Positions 1-6,691 of a stretch of DNA of 11,470 nucleotides are shown here, piece by piece. The DNA is taken from positions 21,837-33,306 of the forward strand of contig JAMCRT010000035.1 of NCBI GenBank assembly GCA_023380695.1. Reading direction: 5' to 3'. A model generated the notes under the pieces. The model did not search any database. It worked only from the letters and a program-made list of their open reading frames with translations, and was not told where the DNA came from. The translations under genes and the position numbers were made by a program. Source of the stretch: Patescibacteria group bacterium. GTDB taxonomy: Bacteria > Patescibacteriota > Dojkabacteria > JAKAPS01 > JAJZLI01. The stretch's first letter is position 1. Each line of letters starts with the position of its first letter.

Positions 1-329
1 ACTATAAACGAGTACAGCATGACTGCATTAAATCCTACACCTAATTCCAAAAAAGGAATTAATTTCCCTGTAAATTTGGATGTTCCTTTATCTGGAATAT
101 AAATACCTGCAATAATCTTTAAAAGGGTACTTTTTCCAGAACCATTCCTCCCTATAATACCTAAAAATTCACCTTTCTTTACAGAAAAATTAATATTAGA
201 TAAGGCTTTAAATTTGTCATACTCTACTCTTTTAAAGGGATGTATAAAATACTCCTTTATTTGAGTTTTCCTTTCTTTAGGAATTCTGAATTCCTTTGAT
301 ACATTTTTTACTACAATAACATCTTCCAT
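1..329 (-). CDS. Polysaccharide ABC transporter ATP-binding protein (Wzt/TagH-like), partial
   Basis: Only the first 109 or so residues lie in the window; the gene runs off the left edge. Reading from the ATG at 329, the protein begins MEDVIVVKNVSKEFRIPKE, has the short basic insertion typical of Wzt-type ATPases, and reaches the Walker A motif GRNGSGKST at about residues 63-71, then a stretch reading LIPFLELGVGFN. That Walker A spacing plus the LELGxGF segment is characteristic of the ATPase that energises export of O-antigen or teichoic-acid-like glycans, acting on the inner face of the membrane with the permease encoded just upstream. The permease stop and this start are 3 bases apart, so the two are one operon. 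A GGAG lies about 12 bases before the ATG, inside the permease end, and is the only Shine-Dalgarno-like sequence seen at a start here. The last residues (AVMLYSFI) do not match the usual continuation of the family. Confidence 0.9.
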   Translation of the reverse strand, partial: MEDVIVVKNVSKEFRIPKERKTQIKEYFIHPFKRVEYDKFKALSNINFSVKKGEFLGIIGRNGSGKSTLLKIIAGIYIPDKGTSKFTGKLIPFLELGVGFNAVMLYSFI

Positions 330-332
330 AGT

Positions 333-1094
333 TTAAAATTTCTCCACTATAGTCTTTATATTTCTTCTAAAAAATATAACACCAAGATATAAAATAATGA
401 TAGATATTAAAAATATTACCAATGTCGAACTGACTGACAAAACTTTTCCATAAATAATTGCCTCTCTTGCAAAATTAAATACATGAGTTAAAGGGTTTGC
501 ATAAATAATAAGTGACGCATACCCTTTAACAAGAGCTATTGGATATACTATTGGAGTAAGGTAAAACAAAACTAACATCAAAATCTCCCATATATGTTGT
601 AAATCTCTAAATTTTACAAAAAACACACTTATGAAAAATGATATGCCCAAAGCCAATATATATAAAATTACAATTGCAAAAACAAAAAATAAGATCCCTT
701 CAATAGAAGGCAAAATTCCGTTAAATATGAAAAATACAACAGAGACTAAAAGATTAAATGCTAAATTTATACCAGCTATTAATGTAGAACCAATTACAAC
801 TAAAGATCTTTTAAAATTGACTTTTAATATCACGTCTTTCTTTTGAACTAAAGCATTTAAACCATTCACTGTTACTTCATTAAAAAAGTTATACATTATA
901 ATACCTAAAAGAAGATACAGTGCATAATATTTCACACTTCCTCCTAGAAGTATTGAGAACACTATATACATTACAGTAAACATCAACAAAGGTTTTATCA
1001 CTACCCATAGAAACCCTAAAATTGAATTGTTATATCTAAGAGTAAAGTCTGTTTTTACAAATTCAAAAAGAAGTTCTCTATCATTCTTATTCAT
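333..1094 (-). CDS. ABC-2 type polysaccharide transporter permease (Wzm/TagG-like)
   Basis: A 253-residue integral membrane protein, a normal length for Wzm/TagG permeases. The N-terminus has the family signature: a RELLFEFVKTDFTLRYNNS segment (about residues 6-24) followed by LGFLWVVIKPLL, the amphipathic entry helix and start of the first membrane segment. About six hydrophobic segments follow. The conserved C-terminal region has FRDLQHIWEI (about 162-171), then LTPIVYP and NPLTHVF, which are typical ABC2_membrane motifs. It should form the membrane channel that moves an undecaprenyl-linked glycan outward, with the ATPase encoded next. The ATG at 1094 is supported by a TATAAT at 1102-1107 exactly 7 bases upstream, implying a leaderless message. 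Glycan type cannot be told from the sequence. Confidence 0.93.
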   Translation of the reverse strand: MNKNDRELLFEFVKTDFTLRYNNSILGFLWVVIKPLLMFTVMYIVFSILLGGSVKYYALYLLLGIIMYNFFNEVTVNGLNALVQKKDVILKVNFKRSLVVIGSTLIAGINLAFNLLVSVVFFIFNGILPSIEGILFFVFAIVILYILALGISFFISVFFVKFRDLQHIWEILMLVLFYLTPIVYPIALVKGYASLIIYANPLTHVFNFAREAIIYGKVLSVSSTLVIFLISIIILYLGVIFFRRNIKTIVEKF

Positions 1095-1101
1095 TATTGA
1101 T

Positions 1102-1107
1102 ATTATA
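1102..1107 (-). promoter_or_regulatory. -10 box (TATAAT) for the exporter permease
   Basis: On the minus strand a perfect TATAAT is followed by 7 bases and then the ATG at 1094. Transcription would therefore start at or next to the start codon. No convincing -35 hexamer is seen. Confidence 0.6.
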
Positions 1108-1134
1108 TATAAAAGTCAGAGTAAAATAAATTTT

Positions 1135-1626
1135 CTATATTTTAAGTATTGAATCTATTGTATCTTTATTTAAATCAGGAAAGAATGCAGGACACTCTGA
1201 GCGTTCATATAAATCTCCTATATACCTTTCGCCTACAATCTCCTGAAGAGGAGCATTAACTCTATAATTATTACATCTATTTACACCTGATCCAACAAAA
1301 GATAAGTCTACATCTTGAGAAACTTTATTTATAACATTTGCAAAATTCTCATCTCCAATACAAAATGAAGGGTCAATAAAAAAAACATATTTAAGATTTT
1401 TACCATAAGCATTCACCAATTCTTTATAAAAATCAATTATAGAGTGTAAGTTTGCTCCTGAATAAACCCCCAATTCTTTTACACCTGAAAGCTTATTCTT
1501 CAAAGAAGTAGCATCAATCTCTCCCTTGGTAGCCAAAATACATAAAACTCTAAGATCTTTAACATCTTCTATGCTTCTTACTTCTATAGAATGATTTCTT
1601 TTATCAAAAAATTTTTCTAACCACAT
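1135..1626 (-). CDS. Hypothetical protein, 163 aa, next to the polysaccharide exporter
   Basis: I do not recognise this protein. It is 163 residues, soluble in appearance, with no signal peptide or membrane segment, and contains four cysteines. The middle reads as alternating beta strands and helices: RVLCILATK near residue 26, then YVFFIDPSFCIGDENF near residues 80-95, which faintly recalls the strand-plus-acidic-loop of GT-A glycosyltransferases (hydrophobic strand ending in D). The usual N-terminal glycosyltransferase motif is absent, so this is at most a remote or truncated relative. Its position just upstream of the Wzm/Wzt-like exporter, on the same strand with a 40-base gap, hints at a role in the same surface glycan pathway. 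The start at 1626 is supported by a TATAAT 7 bases upstream. That it is a real gene is likely; the function is unknown. Confidence 0.7.
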   Translation of the reverse strand: MWLEKFFDKRNHSIEVRSIEDVKDLRVLCILATKGEIDATSLKNKLSGVKELGVYSGANLHSIIDFYKELVNAYGKNLKYVFFIDPSFCIGDENFANVINKVSQDVDLSFVGSGVNRCNNYRVNAPLQEIVGERYIGDLYERSECPAFFPDLNKDTIDSILKI

Positions 1627-1633
1627 AATTAAT

Positions 1634-1639
1634 ATTATA
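1634..1639 (-). promoter_or_regulatory. -10 box (TATAAT) for the 163-aa hypothetical gene
   Basis: A perfect TATAAT on the minus strand lies 7 bases before the ATG at 1626, the same geometry as at 1094, 1878 and 7856. It predicts a leaderless transcript. Confidence 0.6.
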
Positions 1640-1861
1640 ACATATTCATATATAATATCCCCAAAAAAATTGTAATTCTATTACAGCACGTAATAAGAGT
1701 ATATCCGTCATAGATATTTTGTTGTTTTGTGTTTGCTAAATTTAGTATGAGTACTTACACGTCTTTTTACAATTTCAATGTCATTTTTCAATTATTTATT
1801 ATCCTATTTCTATAATATTATTGACTAGATAAGACTCCTGTTCCAAAACAACTTCAATTTC

Positions 1862-1870
1862 TGGTATAAT
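1862..1870 (+). promoter_or_regulatory. Extended -10 promoter (TGGTATAAT) for the AbiEii-type pair
   Basis: TGGTATAAT is a TGn-extended -10 element; the hexamer at 1865-1870 is followed by 7 bases and then the ATG at 1878. The TG extension may compensate for the lack of a -35 box. A leaderless message is expected. Confidence 0.65.
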
Positions 1871-1877
1871 TAAGAGT

Positions 1878-2147
1878 ATGAAAACCAACTTTATATGGTA
1901 CTCACCAGATACAAACATTAATGCTCCAGACACTATTCATCAAATATTAATGTTTGGAAAACTTTCTGATATCGCCTTTTTAAAGAAAAATCTTGGAAAA
2001 GCAAAGATAAAAGAACAATTTTTACGATATCCTAAAAAAATATATACCCCTGCAGCACTTAATTTTATTAAAAATTTTATTTTAGAAATTCATACTCCAA
2101 TTGATGAACAACAATACCTTTCCCATACATCCAGATCTACTCGATAA
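1878..2147 (+). CDS. DUF6922-like small protein, putative antitoxin of the AbiEii-type pair
   Basis: An 89-residue protein. Residues 5 to about 68 follow the pattern I associate with DUF6922: an aromatic start (FIWYSPDTNINAPD), then a helix with IHQILMFGKLSDIAFLKK, then KAKIKEQFLRYPKKIYTPAALNFIKNF. Such small helical proteins are often encoded directly before, or fused to, AbiEii-family nucleotidyltransferases, where they are presumed antitoxin or regulatory partners. Here the gene overlaps the next by 44 bases in another frame, so the two are almost surely co-translated. The C-terminal 15 residues (rich in S, T, R, Q) lie in that overlap and look unconstrained, as if the frame there is set by the toxin gene. 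The start is set by the extended -10 box 7 bases upstream. Family assignment is from pattern memory and moderately sure; antitoxin function is inferred from context. Confidence 0.68.
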   Translation: MKTNFIWYSPDTNINAPDTIHQILMFGKLSDIAFLKKNLGKAKIKEQFLRYPKKIYTPAALNFIKNFILEIHTPIDEQQYLSHTSRSTR

Positions 2148-2763
2148 GAGAAGACAAGAGGTTCTGCTACAACTGATTCCTTTTACAAAAGGTTTTGTGT
2201 TGGGTGGAGGTACTGCACTTGCCCTTCAACTTTCTCATAGAAAATCATTTGATTTTGATTTTTTTTCTTTATCTGAAATACAAAAACAATTACTTGAAAA
2301 GCTTTCAAATTCATTTATCATTGACAATATTACTATTGATACTTCTGATGAATTAACATTTTTTACACAAGATTCCATAAAAATAACTTTTCTCTACTAT
2401 CCTTTTAACCCTTTGTTTGAAAATATTAAAGTAGAAAATGGGTTACAAATATTCACTATTAAAGACATTGCACTTCAAAAAGCGTATGCTATTGGAAGAC
2501 GTGGGGTATATAGAGATTATTTTGATTTATACACTATTCTTAAAAATGGACATATGAGCCTAAAAGAAATTATATTAGGTTCAAAGCAAGTATTTAATGG
2601 TGCTTTTGATGAAAAGATTTTTTTAGAGCAGTTAGTATATTTTAAAGATATATTAAATTTTGAAATTATCCCAATAGGAAACAAAACAATACCTACATTA
2701 GATGAAATAAAAAATTATTTTGAAGAACTTACTAAAAAGTATATTAATATTACACAAGTGTGA
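2104..2763 (+). CDS. Nucleotidyltransferase AbiEii/AbiGii toxin family protein
   Basis: A 219-residue protein from the ATG at 2104; a TTG at 2101 directly before it is a less likely start. It has the DNA polymerase beta-like nucleotidyltransferase signature of the AbiEii/AbiGii family: GGGTALALQL at residues 34-43, then HRKSFDFDFFS at 45-55, in which D50 and D52 would be the metal-binding pair. Further on, KDIALQKAYAIGRRG at 120-134 followed by YRDYFDLY at 136-143 matches the conserved K...R..(K/R)DYFDLY motif. In characterised members the enzyme adds nucleotides to a target such as tRNA, causing growth arrest, and a partner antitoxin counters it; some protect against phage. At about 220 residues it is of the shorter type. 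It overlaps the upstream gene by 44 bases and has no Shine-Dalgarno, so it probably relies on translational coupling. The substrate here is unknown. Confidence 0.9.
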   Translation: MNNNTFPIHPDLLDKRRQEVLLQLIPFTKGFVLGGGTALALQLSHRKSFDFDFFSLSEIQKQLLEKLSNSFIIDNITIDTSDELTFFTQDSIKITFLYYPFNPLFENIKVENGLQIFTIKDIALQKAYAIGRRGVYRDYFDLYTILKNGHMSLKEIILGSKQVFNGAFDEKIFLEQLVYFKDILNFEIIPIGNKTIPTLDEIKNYFEELTKKYINITQV

Positions 2764-3019
2764 CGTATGGTTAATTTCTATTAATGCGAAGGGTGAAATT
2801 AGATAAAATTTGACAATACAATAAGTTAGAAAAATCCACAAATAATGATTTTAGATAAAAATTCCCTACTTATATCTTTGTAGAAACAGCAATGATATTA
2901 TCTGAAAAGATACAAGCTATTTTAAGAATGATATATATAAACGAATTGTTGCTCAAAATATCTCAATTAAAAATATTTAGTATAAAAATAAATTTTGGTA
3001 ATTTATAATTTTTATATTG
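2764..3019. other. Convergent intergenic region, 256 bases
   Basis: An AT-rich stretch between the end of the AbiEii-type gene and the end of the minus-strand gene at 3020. It should contain transcription ends for both, but no clear intrinsic terminator is seen. The best hairpin is a 7-base stem at 2772-2778 and 2795-2801 with a 16-base loop, which is weak. No gene or RNA is recognised. Confidence 0.5.
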
Positions 3020-3802
3020 TTATAACCCAACTATAGATAGAAAGAAATGGTTTATTATTGAAAGATATTGATTAGGAATATTGTTATTAACAGAATATGT
3101 TTTAGGCAAAGTAACACTAAATAAGTAAGCGTTTGTTCCTTTTAATCCACTTGCCAACCCATCAGTATTTATTACACTACTACTAGTACCAATAACACTT
3201 GAAGTAAATAATTCTATTGTGTTATAAAATTGGGTACACACTGCAGGAAATTGAATTCCACCTATTGCAGAATAACAACTTGGAATTGCATCATAATATA
3301 CTTCCAAAAATGATTTTCCATTTATATTAATTTTAGAATATTTAGCTATATTTATTTGCATCGCTGTACTTGAAGAAAGATTAAATTCTGCATGCATAAC
3401 ATAGCCTGATTTATTAACAATCTTATCAATATATGTATAATTTTCTGAAGTACTAATACTCCCTGGAGCATGTACATAAAAAGGACTTATGCTTTTTGTA
3501 GTTGATAATACCCACCCTCTTGGATACTTAAAAGATATTCCAACAAATTGAGGTGAGCTATAATTTATCCATCCATTGTAAGGACTTCCAGAAGTATTTG
3601 TTTTTGGTTTTTGTGTGCTTACTGATTGTTTAGCAGTAGTACTATGAGTATTAGTTTTATTACTTACAAAAAATAAATATAGAAGTAATAATAACAATAG
3701 TACTATTATTACTATAAGAACTGTAACTAATAATGTCGGGAATTTAGAATTTGTTTTTACTATATTATTTTGAGGTTGTACCTCCCCTACATTTTCATCC
3801 AT
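3020..3802 (-). CDS. Single-pass membrane-anchored extracytoplasmic protein, unknown function
   Basis: From the ATG at 3802 the protein has 260 residues. A short N-terminal tail (1-20) precedes one very hydrophobic membrane segment (about 22-46), a Ser/Thr/Lys linker (47-75) and a globular C-terminal domain (about 77-260) that would lie outside the cell. The domain opens with GWINYSSPQFVGISFKYPRGW; this 'Y-S...G-F-F-x-YP-x-GW' pattern recurs in PsbP-like exported proteins common in CPR genomes, but I would not assign a function. A longer reading from GTG at 3820 is possible, but a TAAAAT at 3811-3816 lies 8 bases before the ATG at 3802, and a leaderless message from it would exclude the GTG. 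It is divergent from the glycosyltransferase gene with only 77 bases between the starts. Confidence 0.78.
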   Translation of the reverse strand: MDENVGEVQPQNNIVKTNSKFPTLLVTVLIVIIVLLLLLLLYLFFVSNKTNTHSTTAKQSVSTQKPKTNTSGSPYNGWINYSSPQFVGISFKYPRGWVLSTTKSISPFYVHAPGSISTSENYTYIDKIVNKSGYVMHAEFNLSSSTAMQINIAKYSKININGKSFLEVYYDAIPSCYSAIGGIQFPAVCTQFYNTIELFTSSVIGTSSSVINTDGLASGLKGTNAYLFSVTLPKTYSVNNNIPNQYLSIINHFFLSIVGL

Positions 3803-3810
3803 ATTTTTTA

Positions 3811-3816
3811 ATTTTA
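3811..3816 (-). promoter_or_regulatory. -10-like box (TAAAAT) that decides the start of the minus-strand gene
   Basis: On the minus strand TAAAAT is followed by 8 bases and the ATG at 3802. The upstream GTG at 3820 would lie before the transcription start, so the ATG is preferred. Confidence 0.45.
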
Positions 3817-3867
3817 ACACATATCACTTCTTTTATGTAACATATATATAATATCCCTAGAATATAG

Positions 3868-3873
3868 TAAAAT
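3868..3873 (+). promoter_or_regulatory. -10-like box (TAAAAT) for the glycosyltransferase gene
   Basis: TAAAAT is followed by 6 bases and the ATG at 3880, again a leaderless layout. It forms a divergent pair with the box at 3811-3816 in the same 77-base spacer. Confidence 0.45.
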
Positions 3874-3879
3874 AAATAT

Positions 3880-4791
3880 ATGGAAAAACCCAACATATCT
3901 GTCTCTGTCATTATTGTAACTTTCAATGTATTAGAACTGCTAAAAGAATGCCTAGAAAGTATTACCTCCAAAAACCTAAAACTTGAAATCATTGTAATAG
4001 ATAACGGAAATGATGACACATATCAATTTTTTAAAAATAAAAAACAGTATACATACATTAAAAACAAAGAAAATATAGGGTTTGCAAAAGCCAATAACAT
4101 AGGATTTAAAATTGCAAAAGGAAAATATATTCTTGTATTAAATCCTGATACAAAACTTAAGAAAAACACAATAGATACAATGTTTAATTTCATGGAAGAA
4201 AACCTAAATGTAGGGATGTCCACATGTAAGCTTCTACTTCCTGATGGATCACTAGATAGATCATGTAGAAGATCAATACCTAATATAAAAAATAGTATTG
4301 GTAAATTTTTTTATTTATCAAAAATATTTCCCCAATTTTCAGGATATAATATAAGAGAGAATATAAATAAAACAATAGAAGTAGAAGCTATATCTGGAGC
4401 ATTTATGTTTATAAGATCAAAAGCACTTTATGGAGATAGTACTCATAAGAAAATAGGTTTTTTTGATGAAATATTTTGGGCAATGGGTGAAGATTTAGAT
4501 TTATGTAAAAGATTTCAAATTGCAAAATGGAAAATAATATATTACCCAAAAACAACTACACTCCACTATAAAGGAGCATCTGGAGGAATAAAGAAATCAT
4601 CTAAAGATAAAACAAACGCAGATAGTAAAACAAAGAAAAGATGGATTAAAGCATATTTTAATGCAATGGAGCTTTTTTATGAAAAATACTACAGAGAAAG
4701 GAATTCTGTTATTACTAACTACATTACCATTATTACTATACGATTACTGCTAATTCTTCGTATGATAAAATTTATGTTTACTAAATCTTAG
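3880..4791 (+). CDS. Glycosyltransferase family 2 protein (rhamnosyltransferase-like)
   Basis: A 303-residue GT-A fold enzyme. Visible GT2 elements are: VSVIIVTFNVLELLKECLES (about 8-27), the nucleotide-binding strand IIVIDNG with D41, the NIGFAKANNIGF segment (about 65-76), LNPDT (N88-T91, with D90 as the DxD-equivalent metal ligand), GAFMFIRSKAL in the middle, and GEDLDLCKR (203-211), which supplies the catalytic base region, followed by YYPKTTTLHYKGAS. This set is typical of the WbbL/rhamnosyltransferase-like branch, which transfers a sugar from a dTDP- or other NDP-sugar to a growing surface glycan at the cytoplasmic face. The C-terminus is basic with a hydrophobic stretch (about 281-295) that could bind the membrane. 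The thymidylyltransferase gene at 6692 could supply its donor pathway. The donor and acceptor sugars cannot be read from the sequence. Confidence 0.92.
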   Translation: MEKPNISVSVIIVTFNVLELLKECLESITSKNLKLEIIVIDNGNDDTYQFFKNKKQYTYIKNKENIGFAKANNIGFKIAKGKYILVLNPDTKLKKNTIDTMFNFMEENLNVGMSTCKLLLPDGSLDRSCRRSIPNIKNSIGKFFYLSKIFPQFSGYNIRENINKTIEVEAISGAFMFIRSKALYGDSTHKKIGFFDEIFWAMGEDLDLCKRFQIAKWKIIYYPKTTTLHYKGASGGIKKSSKDKTNADSKTKKRWIKAYFNAMELFYEKYYRERNSVITNYITIITIRLLLILRMIKFMFTKS

Positions 4792-4833
4792 TATCTTGTT
4801 TTTATACATATATTTCCCTATCATAAAAATGTA

Positions 4834-6156
4834 ATGAAAATAATTAAAATTTTCACATTTATATTTCTATTCTTTATATATTTAATCGTTTTTAGAACAG
4901 AATCTTTTGCAATGGTAACCCCCCTTACACCATATTCTTGGGATCCAGGTTTGTATGCAACATATACCTCATCTTATGATAACGTACATGCATGGGGAAT
5001 GAGAAAAACTGCAGGCGCTTGGGGTACTGGTCCTGTAAATTACCAAAGTGGAGCAACAATATCATACAGGGCAAATTCCTCGGGCACATTAAATTTTGAT
5101 ATGCTTGGAACATATTGCCCAAATGGACAGTGTGCATATGGAGCGGGTACCGGATATAAAGGATTGGTACAATTTTGGAATAATCCAACAAACTATATTG
5201 CATTTGGTCTAATTCATGATCCAGGTGTATCACCAGTGGGCACAACAATAATGGTTGAAGGAGCTGCAAATGGAGTTCCTGTAGGAGGTTATTGGCCGAC
5301 AAACGCAATTACTGGTACAGCACATCACATAACTGTCACTTGGACTGCAAATGGAATATCATTTACACTTGATAACAATGTAACCTTAGGGGTATATCCA
5401 GTAACTGAAAATAATCCTTCTATTTCTTTTCTAGCGGCCGCAAGAGAAACAGGAGATATATGTGATACTACATTTCAAAATATTAATTTCTCTCCAGGCT
5501 CTGTAAATACAGGTTCAGTATCAGTTCCTACAGGCTCTCCATATTTTACATTTCAGGATACAATTACTGCTAACGGATCAGGGTCTGGATATAGTGCATA
5601 TATAAATGCGCATGATGCTAATAATAATGCAATCTCTGTAGGAATACAATCTGATAGTACGTCTCCTAGTTCTGGAGGCAAACCAACCTTTATATATGAA
5701 AGAGTTCAAAATGGAGTATTCTCTCACCAATATATATCTCCAGCTTCAAATAGTCCTACAACAATAAAACTTGCTTGGTGGAGTAATAACAATATGGCTG
5801 TATTTTACGTAAATAATACTCCTATAGCAGACATTTCTGTCATTCTTTATCCTAGATTATTTTTTAATATTGAAGGAAATGCAAGACAAAATGGAGATAG
5901 TGTAAATGACACATTTTCTCCAGTAAGTATATCTGTTGGAAATAATTGTCCTACTTATTGTGGACTCAATGGATCATGGAATACCTCTTCTTTTAATTAT
6001 TTTGGACTTAGAGCAACAAATACTAATGGTGAGCCACAAAATGGAGCAACATTTACAGTTACGGGTACAGTATCTGGACTACCAAGTGGAGGAACTTGGA
6101 ACACAAATGAAGTTGCAGGAATTGGTATGATAGCACAATATTGGAATGGACAATAA
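4834..6156 (+). CDS. Secreted tandem beta-sandwich (lectin/LamG-like) protein, third unit incomplete
   Basis: A 440-residue exported protein with a clear signal peptide: MKII... then a hydrophobic core (about 7-20) and a likely cleavage after S24-F25-A26. The mature part is rich in G, N, S, T and aromatic residues, as in beta-sandwich carbohydrate-binding proteins. Two units align with each other: unit 1 (about 27-222) ends AARETGDICDTTF (202-214), and unit 2 (about 223-369) ends NARQNGDSVNDTF (349-361). Both have a preceding strand pair (ITVTWTANGISFTLDNN against IKLAWWSNNNMAVFYVNN). A third copy of the unit's beginning follows (about 370-440; SSFNYFGLRAT matches SSYDNVHAWGMRKT) and stops at AQYWNGQ, where unit 1 continues QFWNN. 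Cysteine pairs C95/C100 and C372/C376 could be disulfides. GC is higher than in its neighbours (one 60-base line about 45%, against about 27% just downstream). It may bind surface glycan; no catalytic motif is visible. Confidence 0.82.
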   Translation: MKIIKIFTFIFLFFIYLIVFRTESFAMVTPLTPYSWDPGLYATYTSSYDNVHAWGMRKTAGAWGTGPVNYQSGATISYRANSSGTLNFDMLGTYCPNGQCAYGAGTGYKGLVQFWNNPTNYIAFGLIHDPGVSPVGTTIMVEGAANGVPVGGYWPTNAITGTAHHITVTWTANGISFTLDNNVTLGVYPVTENNPSISFLAAARETGDICDTTFQNINFSPGSVNTGSVSVPTGSPYFTFQDTITANGSGSGYSAYINAHDANNNAISVGIQSDSTSPSSGGKPTFIYERVQNGVFSHQYISPASNSPTTIKLAWWSNNNMAVFYVNNTPIADISVILYPRLFFNIEGNARQNGDSVNDTFSPVSISVGNNCPTYCGLNGSWNTSSFNYFGLRATNTNGEPQNGATFTVTGTVSGLPSGGTWNTNEVAGIGMIAQYWNGQ

Positions 6157-6661
6157 AAGATTTAATTTAAAAAACATATTAATACTTGTACTAATATTTA
6201 TCATACTAATACTGCTTTTAAACAATAGCAGTCACTCTCAAAATCATAGAAAAGTGGCACATACTGGAAAAAATATTGCACAAAAAATAAGTAACATAAA
6301 AATGCCATCAACATCACCTCTTACAACCATGAAAATAATTATTGGAAACTACAAGAATTGTATAAACGATAACAAGTGCCCTATTACAAAAAAATTCAGG
6401 AGCATATCTTCTTCATATATTAAAAATGGAGGGAAACTAAACCCTATAACAAGACTTTCTTCAAACTTTATAAATCCTCAGTATCATATAATTACAGAAC
6501 TGACCACAATAGCTATAATTGAGACATATAATCAAAATGGCACAAACAAAATTGAATATAATTTTCTAAACAGATCTGGAGTTTGGAAACTAAATTCTAC
6601 TAACTGTTTTAACAATCCTGCTAGCGAGATAACAAAAACTACTGTACCAGCATGTAATTAA
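6146..6661 (+). CDS. Small membrane-anchored exported protein, unknown function
   Basis: A 171-residue protein with a short basic N-terminus (MDNKRFNLKN), one hydrophobic segment (about 10-25) and an outward-facing domain of about 145 residues. Four cysteines (C72, C78, C154, C170) would allow two disulfides outside the cell. The middle, with a helical KKFRSISSSYIKNGG followed by strands (HIITELTTIAIIETY, KIEYNFLNRSGVWKL), faintly suggests an NTF2-like cone fold, where a late W in a 'G-x-W-K' strand is common; this is only a structural guess. The start overlaps the end of the upstream gene by 11 bases, in another frame and with no Shine-Dalgarno, so translation is probably coupled to the secreted protein. 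The two may act together at the cell surface. Confidence 0.75.
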   Translation: MDNKRFNLKNILILVLIFIILILLLNNSSHSQNHRKVAHTGKNIAQKISNIKMPSTSPLTTMKIIIGNYKNCINDNKCPITKKFRSISSSYIKNGGKLNPITRLSSNFINPQYHIITELTTIAIIETYNQNGTNKIEYNFLNRSGVWKLNSTNCFNNPASEITKTTVPACN

Positions 6662-6665
6662 ATTG

Positions 6666-6671
6666 TATAAT
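6666..6671 (+). promoter_or_regulatory. -10 box (TATAAT) before the thymidylyltransferase gene
   Basis: TATAAT just after the previous stop, 20 bases before the ATG at 6692. The predicted 5' leader is only about 13 bases and has no Shine-Dalgarno. No clear -35 is seen. Confidence 0.45.
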
Positions 6672-6691
6672 AAGAAAGTATTCAAAAATCT

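Larger units (their letters stand above)
1627..1877. other. Divergent intergenic region, 251 bases
   Basis: This AT-rich spacer separates the minus-strand glycan export genes from the plus-strand AbiEii-type pair. It holds a -10 box at each end (1634-1639 minus; 1865-1870 plus). I see no tRNA, coding frame or strong inverted repeat in it. A TTGACT at 1821-1826 is too far from the 1865 box to act as its -35. Confidence 0.6.

Noticed and set aside
1821..1870. TTGACT at 1821-1826 as -35 for the 1878 gene
   Set aside because: The gap to the TATAAT at 1865 is 38 bases, far from 16-18; the extended -10 explains the promoter better.
2772..2801. Inverted repeat TAATTTC/GAAATTA as a terminator of the AbiEii-type gene
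   Set aside because: The stem is only 7 AT-rich pairs with a 16-base loop and no T-tract; such repeats are common in this composition.
4925..5308. Long minus-strand open frame inside the secreted-protein gene
   Set aside because: It is a leucine/histidine-rich antisense reading opposite a well-supported coding frame with a signal peptide and internal repeats.
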